Shown piece by piece: positions 56,157-64,000 of a DNA stretch of 64,000 nucleotides. The stretch's first letter is position 1. The number at the start of each line of letters is the position of its first letter. A program made the translations under genes and the position numbers. The notes under the pieces were generated by a model. That model was not told the DNA's origin, searched no databases, and saw only the letters and a program-made list of their open reading frames with translations. The stretch spans positions 22,946,474 through 23,010,473 of the forward strand of contig OY288242.1 of the NCBI GenBank assembly GCA_958450325.1, in the 5' to 3' direction. This DNA comes from Agrostemma githago. Lineage: Eukaryota; Streptophyta; Magnoliopsida; Caryophyllales; Caryophyllaceae.

Positions 56157-57090
56157 TATCAACGAACCGCCATGACCTTATTACATGATATGTTGCATAA
56201 GGAGGTGGAGGTTTATGTGGACGACATGATCGTCAAATCGAAAGATCGAGACGGGCACATTCCAGCCCTAAGGTAGTTTTTCACCCGATTACACAAATAA
56301 AACATGAGACTAAATCCTCAAAAGTGCAGTTTTGGGGTAACATCGGGCAAATTACTGGGCCATATCGATAGCCAACGCGGCATCGAGGTTGACCCAGCTA
56401 AAATCAAAGCCATCATCGGGGAGCAACCACCTAAAACCGAAAAAGAAATAAGGGGGTTTCTCAGGAAAGTTCAGTATATCAGTCGGTTCATATCCAAGCT
56501 AACCATAGTGTGTGAACCAATTTTTATAAAACTGAAGATAAGGAGAGGAACGAACACTGTGGGATGAGAAATGTCAGGCGGCTTTCAACAAAATCAAGGA
56601 GATCCTGTCTGCCTCACCGATATTAATGCCACCTCAACCAGGTTTTCCATTGTCGTTATACCTAACAACGACCGAGACAGCCATGGGGGCTATGCTAGCA
56701 CAGATAGTAGACTCAGAAGAACGAGCTATTTACTACATCAGCAAGAAATTCCTGGAGTATGAATGCAAGTAAACAATGCTCGAGAAAACATGCCTAGCCC
56801 TGGTCTGGGCCACCAAGAAGCTTTGACATTATATGCTCAGTTATGAGGTACATGTACTATCCAAAATGGATCCTATCAAGTACCTATTCGAGAAGCCCAT
56901 TCTCAGTGGTAGGATGTCTAGATGGACTTTAATGTTGGCAGAGTTCGACCTCAAATTTGTGCCACTAAAAGCTATCAAGGGTCGGGTAGTAGCCGAGTTC
57001 CTTGCCGATAGTCCCGTAACCGAAGAACGGCATACCGACACTTTGTCCTTCCCAGTTGAAGATATATTCCATACCGGTACAGAAACATGA
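56157..57090 (+). pseudogene. Tat-2 RT C-terminal part and RNase H
   Basis: Resumes with YQRTAMTLLHDMLHKEVEVYVDDMIVKS, including the YVDD catalytic motif, then MRLNPQKCSFGVTSGKLLG and IRGFLRKVQYISRFI (thumb/connection). Stops at about 56274 and 56298, a frame change near 56550-56570, then the RNase H region (LTTTETAMGAMLAQ, AIYYISKKF, RMSRWTLMLAEFDLKFVPLKAIKGRVVAEFLAD) with further stops at 56770 and 56824. The polymerase is inactive in this copy. Confidence 0.9.
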
Positions 57091-57717
57091 AATTTATATT
57101 TCAACGGGGCATCCAATTTCCGAGGGTTCGGAGTCGGCATTCTCCTAATATCACCAAAAGGGGAACATACACCGTTATCCATTAAACTGGATTTTGACGT
57201 GACTAACAACGCAACCGAATATGAAGCATGAATTCACGGGTTGCAAGCCGCCACTGATTTAGGAGTCACAAACCTCCGGGTCCATGGTGACTCATCTCTA
57301 GTCATCGACCAAGCTCTCCAAAAATGGAAGACTCGGAACGCCAATCTCGTGGCCTATCAGACGCGAGTAAGGGTTCTCGAAAAACAATTCCAAAAGGTGG
57401 AATACATTTATCTACCCCGGGAAGAAAACCAATTTGCGGATGCACTTTCCAAATTAGCATCTTTATTGAATATCCCGGAGCACCTAACCAGCATGCTGAT
57501 TTGCGTCGAAAGACGGTCCGAGCCGGCATATATCCACGTTATCCAAGACATCGAGATAACCGATCCGGAACCTTGGTACCAGGCTGTTCTAACCTACTTG
57601 ACAACGGGAGAATATCCCCCGGGAACTGAAAACCGGGCCAAGAAGGCCTTGCGGAGATGGGCAACCCAGTTCCTCCGTATGGACGACGGACAATTATACA
57701 AAAAAAAAACGGCATAG
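57091..57717 (+). pseudogene. Tat-2 second RNase H (aRNH-type)
   Basis: Follows the first RNase H in the same frame after TGA at 57088: LYFNGASNFRGFGVGILLISPKGE, ATEYEA, GLQAATDLGVTNLRVHGDSSLVIDQ and YLPREENQFADALSKLASL, the D-E-D-D-like order of an archaeal-type RNase H. A second RNase H between RNase H and integrase is diagnostic of Tat elements. One in-frame stop (YEA*IHG near 57230), and Asn replaces the first catalytic Asp (LYFNGA where FDGA is usual). Confidence 0.85.
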
Positions 57718-58899
57718 GGGGCTCTCCTCCTATGTGTCGACAAAATACAGGCCGAGAAGGTTATGGCTGAAGTGCACGATGGCGAATGTGGTCCCCATAT
57801 GAACGCCCAGATGCTAGTCCGGAAGATTATGAGGCTTGGATACTATTGGAACAACATGGAGACTGACTGCCAATTATATGTCAAACACTGTCATATATAA
57901 CTGTCAAATCTTTGCCAACGTCCAGCATACGCCGTCATCCCTATTATAGACCATGACATCACCATGGCCATTTTCGACATGGGGAATCGATATAATCGGG
58001 AAAGTAAACCCTACTGGGACGAAAGGTCACTGCTTCATTTTGGTGGCTATCGACTATTTCACCAAATGGGTCGAAGCCGAGTCGTACCGGATTTTGAACG
58101 CTAAGCACGTTGCTAAGTTCATTCAAAACAAGATTATATGCCGATACGAGATTCCGCACGAGTTCATCAGTGACCTCAAGATGCATTTCCAAGCGGAAAC
58201 CGCTACTTTGCTAGCAAAATATAAAATCCAAAGGCATACATCTTCACCTTACCGTCCCCAAACAAATGGAGCGGTAGAGGTAGCTAATAAAACGATTGTC
58301 ACCATACTTAAAAAGATGGCTGATAATTACCGGGACTGGCCCGACAAGATACCTTTCGCTCTGTGGGGATACCGAACGTCAATTCGTACCGCGACCGGGT
58401 CAACTCCGTATTATTTGACGTACGGAATGGAGACAATACAACCAGTTGAGCTGGAAATACCATCTCTCAGGATTCTACTAGAAAGCCAAGTGCCTGAAGC
58501 AAATTGGGTCCAAGCCCGATATGACTCGTTAGTTCTTTTGGACGAACGGTGGTCCCGGGCCCTCAACAACATCCAAATATACCAAAAAGGATACAACGGG
58601 CCTTCAATAAAAGAGTTAGGCCCAGAAATATCAAAGAAGGGGATATGGTTCTCAAATCAGTCCGCGCATTACTACCACTTGACCCAAGAGGAAAATTCAA
58701 ACCCAATTGGGCTGAGCCGTGTCTAGTGAAGAAGATCCTATCAGGAGGAGCATTGATGCTGACAGACTTGAACGGGAATGAATTCGTCAATCCAACCAAC
58801 TTGGACCAGCTAAAGCGTTACTACCCCAAAACCTTATCTCAATGTCATTTGCAAAAAGTTTATAAAAAATTGTATTTTTATAAATTTTCAAAATTATAA
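57718..58899 (+). pseudogene. Tat-2 integrase
   Basis: HHCC zinc-binding N-terminus (EVHDGECGPHMNAQMLVRKIMRLGYYW...DCQLYVKHC) in one frame, then a frameshift near 57900-57953 into the catalytic core: PWPFSTWGIDIIG (first Asp), FILVAIDYFTKWVEAE, EFISDLKMHF (second Asp; SDNG expected), PYRPQTNGAVEVANK (Glu). A second shift near 58600 leads to the C-terminal GDMVLKSVRALLPLDPRGKFKPNWAEPCLVKKIL, GALMLTDLNGNEF and NLDQLKRYYP. No chromodomain is seen. Integration activity is lost in this copy. Confidence 0.9.
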
Positions 58900-59282
58900 G
58901 CAAGTCAATAAGTTAGGATTATTTATCCTACTGTCGCACGCACCTCGAACTAATATTCTTGGTGTATTTCTAAATTGCAAAAAAATCTATGCCTGAACTA
59001 CGTTTGGTTTGATTCCACTAACTGTGGATACGTAGGTAGCCCCTCAAAAGGGTACAACCACCGCAATAACGAAAAAGATAGGAACGTTATTCATTAATAA
59101 GTCTTTTATTAAAAAAACGATAAACTCGGGAATTTCAAAATTACATCATACAAAAAAAAATATAAAAACAACAAAAAGCACACCACAAAATAGTAATAAT
59201 ATTTAAATAATAAAACTAAGGAGACTAGTATTTAGGGCATTTTGCCCTTTCCTTTGTCTTTTGGGTCGCGTGGAGCCCGATG
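58900..59282 (+). other. Tat-2 intergenic segment between integrase and antisense gene
   Basis: Non-coding; holds the block at 58995-59060 shared with Tat-1 (GGTTTGATTCC, GATACGTAGG, GGGTACAACC) and A-rich sequence. Convergent transcripts (pol from the left, PMD gene from the right) would both terminate here. Confidence 0.6.
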
Positions 59283-61038
59283 TCACCGGGGCGGGGGCGA
59301 GCATTCCCGGATCACAAGGGGAACCTCCTTTCCTCGAACTCGTTTCTTCGACAGCGGGTCTTCTGCCATTGTAACCGATCCAAGACAATCCTGTACGTAC
59401 TCAGGTAGCCTATCTCGAGGACCAAGTCGGTCCTGAACTGCCAGCTTTGTACCAAGTCTCTTTTCCAAGTCGGTCTGGGGGCTCACTCTCCCCCGCGCAC
59501 CTCTAGCACTGGACCCTTCATCTTGAGTCCTAGTTCTCCCTCTCTGACCTGACATCAGACGAACCAGTGTAGCTGGAGTGTCACCTTCGTCAAAGAAGCT
59601 TCTGTTGTCCTTAGCTTGCTCCCTACGAAGCAGGTCAAAAGCTTCATCAACAGTTAAAGCAGCTTGGGCTTTGGCAGAATCTGCTTTCGTCCATTTCACG
59701 TAAGAGTTAGATACCCAAATTGAGTGAAGAGAATTGGGAATAGACCAAGTGACCCGGGTGTACCATCGTTGCATCCAGGTATCGCACATTACATCAGTCA
59801 GCTGGGTAGATTCACTCACAACTGCTTCAATTTCTGGGATTCTCTGAGACCAACCATACTGCCTAAGTATGCGGTCGGGGTAAAGGTGAATTGTCTGCCT
59901 AAAGGACAACATTACCTGATAACGAGCCTTATCCCTCGTTGCCAAGCCCGTCCAAACGTAAATAGGCCACCACGGCACCACCCATCGGATCAACGGACCG
60001 CAATGAAAAGACAGCACTTCGTCCCAATATTTCTGAGTGATGTGGCGAGAAAAATCAATGGCCCGTCTCCTTGTCATTACCTGATTAGGTCGGTATCGAC
60101 TTGGGTCAAGGGGAGGATCTATGATCGATAGCCTCTCAAATAACCAAAGCTGAAAAAAGAAACAAAAATCATAAGTTCTTGAGGTAAAATTGATGTCCGC
60201 CTAGGGACACTCGATCAAGTGCTTAGGGGTCACTCGGTCGAGTGAAACCCCTAAAATCGGACAGTAAGTCTTCAACGAAGGCACTCGATCGAGTGCCAGG
60301 GTGACTCGATCGAGTGCCTTCTGTAGCAGAATATCGTGAAAAATAAATCGAAAAATTGTGAAATCGGAAAAATCAGAAAAATCCGAAGCGATATACCTGT
60401 AGTAGACGGGTGCTCCCGATCAGATGAACCGACCAATCCCTTTTGCGATTATCCAAGCCCTGGATAATTTCCCCTGTAATCAGCCAAGCTGGGGTGTGCT
60501 CCGTGTCCATCAGGTCAACCACAGTAAAAAGTCGAACGTTGCCCATACACGACGACAAATCCATGTGACCTTCAAAGGCATAAACGTGGAGCATACAAAA
60601 AGCGAAAGCCCTACGGCTATGGGCCGGCCTGACCCAGACATCGTGCGGGTTCATAAATTTTTTGGCCAAGTCAAGCAAAGAAATATTATCCCCTTCCGTC
60701 ATGCGGGATACCTCCTTATGGAAAAGTCCTAAAAACTCCCGTAGCTTCCTCCTAGGATCGTGAACTGAAAACGGGAGAACAGAACAAAGTAAAGGGTTCC
60801 ATCCTCCTACAACAGCAATTTCCTCGGGTATAGGACAAATCTCTCCCCAAGAAAGGGCAAAAACGTGGTATGTATCGTCCCAGTAGGACAGACAAGCATC
60901 AAGAAGGTAGTGATCCACATGCATCTGACAGATCGTCAACAACTGGGTAATACTCGCCTGATTCAAAGCTACTTTATCTGTGTCCCTAAAGCGTCGGGAC
61001 CAATCTTGCAATATCGCGGTCAAACGTTCGAATTCCAT
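59283..61038 (-). CDS. Tat-2 antisense PMD protein, two exons, ~502 aa, apparently intact
   Basis: Exon 1 is 61038-60397 (214 codons, MEFERLTAIL...STRLLQ) and exon 2 is 60149-59283 (288 codons plus TGA, LWLFERL...ECSPPPR). Donor CAG/GTATAT and acceptor TTTTTTCAG are good, and both exons are in phase 0, joining LLQ to LWLFERL, a junction typical of plant mobile domain proteins. The PMD core (HYLLDACLSYWDDTYHVFALSWGEICPIPEEIAV) occupies roughly residues 40-260; the C-terminus is charged and Ser/Arg-rich with LSKKRVRGKE, a possible nuclear signal. It lies antisense between integrase and PPT, where Tat elements carry an extra ORF. No stop or frameshift is found, unlike every sense gene of the same copy. 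Function in the element is unknown; PMD proteins of hosts act in silencing and genome maintenance. Confidence 0.8.
60150..60396 (-). repeat. Intron of the antisense PMD gene containing an LTR-type palindrome array
   Basis: A 247-base intron. Four palindromes in two pairs: CACTCGATCAAGTGC (60208), CACTCGGTCGAGTG (60231), CACTCGATCGAGTGC (60282) and GACTCGATCGAGTGC (60303). Core, number and 2+2 spacing match the promoter array of the Tat-2 3' LTR (62133-62243). Confidence 0.85.
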
Positions 61039-61127
61039 GGCTAGATTTCTTGAAAAAGATAGGAATTCTCTTTTGTTAGGAAGAAGAGGGTTGTGGGAGT
61101 TATGTGAAAACTAAAACAGAAGATGTG

Positions 61128-61135
61128 TATTTATA
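61128..61135 (-). promoter_or_regulatory. TATA box of the antisense PMD gene
   Basis: TATTTATA on the plus strand is TATAAATA on the minus strand, about 90 bases upstream of the ATG at 61038 and followed by a CT/AC-rich leader. This suggests the gene has its own promoter, independent of the LTR. Confidence 0.6.
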
Positions 61136-61702
61136 GCACCAAGCCCTGATAACCCTCCTACCTTTAGGATTCCTTAAACTGATGGGTCTAGGCATACAGG
61201 CCCAATCTCAGTTTCCTCATATCAGTACAGGAATAAAGTCATCCCGAGCATTCCTATTCCTTTTCAAAAAAGTCAAAAATTTTAGATTTTCAAAAAATTC
61301 GAAAAATCCAAAAAAAATCAAAATTTTTATTCCCCAACGTGAGTCATTATCACCTACATGTTGCATGCAGAATTTTATGTAACCGTACACAGGTACAACT
61401 CAGGGCTTCAGAAGCAAGCCCGCGCAACTCACTAAACTCCCCAGCATAAGGCCCAAAGCGACATTTCTCCTAAAAATAGCACGAGATGTACCTACATACA
61501 GGTACACCCAGGATTTCAAAGGCAAGTCCGACTCCCCACAGAGCTATCAACACCAACTCAGGTATGATTTCTATTTTATGGCTGGCGAGCCCTTTTACGC
61601 AAGTCTAATGGACTATAAACGACCCGGCCGAAAGTCTACCAGGTCTTAATCCTTGATTGGCCTGGTAGCTACTCTGACTTTCGCCTTGTCCAAGCCTCAG
61701 TC
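61136..61702 (+). other. Tat-2 3' non-coding region
   Basis: Two imperfect units of about 105 bases (ACAGGTACAACTCAGG near 61389 and ACAGGTACACCCAGG near 61499, with GCAAGCCCG / GCAAGTCCG), then 150 bases homologous to Tat-1 26750-26897. No ORF. Confidence 0.65.
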
Positions 61703-61715
61703 AGAGTGGGGGCAC
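61703..61715 (+). promoter_or_regulatory. Polypurine tract of Tat-2
   Basis: AGAGTGGGGGCAC immediately before TGTAGACACCC of the 3' LTR. Confidence 0.85.
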
Positions 61716-62510
61716 TGTAGACACCCACATTTGGCTGCCAGGTGTCTATGGCAGTTTCCGACAAACACCCGATGATGATCGGACGTAAACGTGCTTTAAC
61801 ATACTCGAATATGGGCTCAAAATCGTTAGCATTTGGCTTGGGATTTTTACAGAGTACAAATCTCACAAAACCAACCTCAAATCCAGGCCCTGTGGGTCAA
61901 TTCTAATCAAATAAGACTAATTTGGGTCAAAACCGACACTAAGGGCCAAACCGTCTTTTAGCGACCGGGTCAAACCCCGGTCAAAGGCATTTCCGAGACA
62001 TAAAAAATCAGTCGCGCAGCTTTGAAAGTCTGACTCGAAGTGAAAGACTACACAAAAATCAGCTACAAAGAGGATCAAAGCAATTAGAGATAAAATTCTA
62101 TCTCTAAAAAGGACCTCCCACCCGACCAGACCCACTCGATCGAGTGGACCGGCCCACTCGGTCGAGTAGGCTCATAAAACCCACGAGAAATGGTGTCATA
62201 CCGGGCACTCGATTGAGTGCCATGGACCACTCGGTCGAGTGGCCCCTTTTCTATCCAAAACCGGAACTTCATCCTATCCAAAACTGGGTGTTTCCTTTCA
62301 CCCAAAACCGGGCTTTCTCTATCAAAAGCCGGGGTATTTTCCTATAAATACCCCACCTCTCTCAACACAATAGACACCTTTTTAAAACCTTACACAACGA
62401 CAATTTTACACAACACTTTGCAACCTTACAACTTTTACATCCCTCTACACCTAAACCACCACAACTCTCCTACATCTCCTCGAAGCTCTCGTGCCTAAGC
62501 CACAGCTAGA
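61716..62510 (+). repeat. Tat-2 3' LTR, first 795 bp
   Basis: Matches the 5' LTR from 30098 to about 30895. Four palindromes (62133, 62154, 62206, 62228) and TATAAATA (62343-62350). Similarity ends after CACAGCTAGA, where another LTR begins. Confidence 0.88.
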
Positions 62511-63397
62511 TGGTGAGCCGAAGTCGTATGCTCCCAAAGATACTATTTATACACCTATAACCACAAAACTAAAACTATAGTGTAGGGAAATGAGGGTCGA
62601 TCCACAGGGAAGACGAAGTAATTTACGTGAATTAAAGCTAGAAATTAATAACTAAGAAAGGAGGTGATTGGGTGATTGAGTAACTAAAACTAACTAATAA
62701 GCAAATAACGAAGTCAATAATAATAATGAATGAGTTCAGATGATTAAAACGATCTCGGGTAAGAATTTCCACAACTAATTATCAAATTGATCTTAGACTA
62801 ACAACTTTCTCCTAACTCTTGAGCAAACTATCGTGGGAAGTAAATCCCGAATCTCACGTGAATATTATTTGACTCGAAACGCGATAATCAAATAACCTAA
62901 TTATCAAACAACCTAATACACGCGATTAAGTGTAATTCAATAATAGCATTAACGAATAGAGAACGATAGAAGTGACGACCAATAAAACACGCGATTATTA
63001 GTTCGAATCACAAGTTAAATCTCTCTCTAACCTAGATATGATGAAACGCATCTAATATTAAGGTCAAAGATAGTTACTTTATCTAACGGGTTTGAACAAT
63101 TACGGATTCAATCGCTAGAATAACAATAGATTGAAAATTGTAAAGATTAATTAGCTACTTTAATCTAAACATTCAACAATCATGCAAATATGAACGGAAA
63201 AATAACAATACTCAAGAGATAGAATAAAGAAGAATTAAAGTCTCACAATTGACTAATTAGAAGCTTCAAATCTTAATCCGAGAAGAAGGACTTAGTTCTT
63301 CATGCTAGGGTTTTCTTCTCTTTTCTTCTTATTAACGTAACGTGAATTATTGATGATATGAAGTTGTGTCTCCCTCCTTTACCTAATACTAGCCTCC

Positions 63398-63431
<34 letters not shown>

Positions 63432-63738
63432 ATAGAAAGATATCAAGTTTCCTAAATAAAACAAAGTCTTCTAAACGTAATAAATTAAGGCGGAATAAGG
63501 CTGAGATGCGTCGCGGAAAACAGGCTTCTGCGCGACACACGCGAGGTTCGCGCGACTCGCCCGCCCGCGTTACTCGCCCAGTCTTCACGCGACTCGCCTG
63601 GCTGTCTGATCCTCTTCACGATTTCCTCCGTTGTTCCCTCGCTCCGTGTCTTCTATTGGGCTTTCCAATTCTTCATGAGTCATCCATTCTTGGCCCAACT
63701 AACGATCGAGATCAGAATCCTCCAAATAGCTTATACTA
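62511..63738 (-). mobile_element. LTR (Athila-like type, different family), cut by the next LTR
   Basis: Begins TGGTGAGCCGAAGTCG with TCGATCCACAGGGAAGACG about 80 bases in, as in the other Athila-like LTRs (TCGATCCACGGAGACGG). No PBS lies on its left, so it is either the left LTR of a minus-strand element or a solo LTR. (TAA)n at about 63398-63426. A GCGCGAC-type group at about 63512-63605 occupies the usual array position. Truncated at 63738. Confidence 0.6.
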
Positions 63739-64000
63739 TGATAAGTGTAGTCTGTAGTGCTTATTTTACTGTGTTTTGGCCCCATTTTCCTTGTGGAATC
63801 GCTCCCTGGGAGCGATTTATGGGCTACTTATGCTTCCTCTAGCTCGTTTCAGGTTCCCGGGACCAATCACGAAGAGTTGGAGCGATTCCGACTCAATACA
63901 TACACTTTTTGGAGCCAACGAGGTAAAGGAACGATGACTCGATGCCTTGGAATCGACCCCGAGACCCTGGGACCCAATCCCGAGCCTCCGAGACCCGATC
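63739..64000 (+). mobile_element. Start of a plus-oriented Athila-like LTR
   Basis: TGATAAGTGTAGTCTGTAG onward is the reverse complement of the end of the element A left LTR (14600-14872) with high similarity (GGGAGCGATT, GTTTCAGGTTCCCGGGACC, TTGGAGCCAACG). It continues beyond the window. TACTA (63734-63738) would be the left TSD. Confidence 0.8.

Larger units (their letters stand above)
30098..62510 (+). mobile_element. Tat-2: Tat-lineage Ty3/gypsy retrotransposon with antisense PMD gene
   Basis: 5' LTR 30098-32471, PBS 32475-32492, leader, gag, protease, RT (split at 37228), RNase H, second RNase H, integrase, antisense PMD gene (59283-61038), PPT 61703-61715, and 3' LTR from 61716, cut at 62510. 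The two LTR starts differ at only a few of the first 150 bases, so the insertion is fairly young. The element outer (37228-56151) interrupts RT; without it Tat-2 is about 13.5 kb. The double RNase H and antisense ORF are hallmarks of the Tat lineage. The left TSD would be AAAAG; the right one is not in view. Confidence 0.93.

Overview
The window is repeat-dense nuclear DNA from a flowering plant, probably a eudicot with a large genome. Supporting signs are Tat-type and Athila-type Ty3/gypsy elements, an L1 LINE with DUF4283 and zinc knuckle, a CACTA transposon and plant-mobile-domain (PMD) genes. The species cannot be named. I see no ordinary host gene, rRNA, tRNA or CRISPR; every open frame of any length belongs to a transposable element or to simple repeat.

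The layout is a set of nested insertions, most of them proven by target-site duplications (TSDs). The oldest layer is a minus-strand Athila-type pol, of which only 29084-30097 is visible. Two plus-strand Tat elements sit in it. Tat-1 (1091-29083, 5' half off the left edge) has been hit three times: (a) an LTR fragment at 1-916; (b) a solo Tat LTR at 5013-12145 (TSD CCTCC), itself holding an R2/R4-like non-LTR retrotransposon in a TAA microsatellite (about 7161-11233); (c) an L1 LINE at 12940-25512 (14-bp TSD), whose ORF1 is split by a complete non-autonomous Athila-like element, 'A' (13370-21133, TSD GAAGA). Tat-2 (30098 to about 62510) is split inside its reverse transcriptase by the non-autonomous element 'outer' (37228-56151, TSD CTACC/CCACC). 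Outer's left LTR carries element 'inner' (38278-48961, TSD TCTAT), and inner's right LTR carries a CACTA transposon (44897-48438, TSD AAA). The 3' LTR of Tat-2 is cut by another LTR (62511-63738), which is cut by a plus-oriented LTR starting at 63739.

Tat-2 encodes gag, protease, RT, RNase H, a second RNase H and integrase, all broken by stops and frameshifts. Its antisense gene, a two-exon PMD protein of about 502 aa with its own TATA box, is intact. Tat-1 carries a degenerate multi-exon relative of that gene. A, outer and inner have tRNA-Asp primer sites and polypurine tracts but no pol, only two uncharacterised ORFs, so they must be mobilised in trans.

The most striking pattern is that nearly every LTR family here carries a small array of 10-16 bp palindromes next to its TATA box. 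The palindrome core differs by family (CGATCG in ACTCGATCGAGT, CCCGATCGGG, CGGCCGTGAG, ACCGACCGGT, GGCGCC). Within each element the same core reappears in a second internal array: the antisense-gene intron of Tat-2, or an internal TATA-containing module of A, inner and outer. I regard this paired, element-specific palindrome code as the best candidate for an undescribed system.
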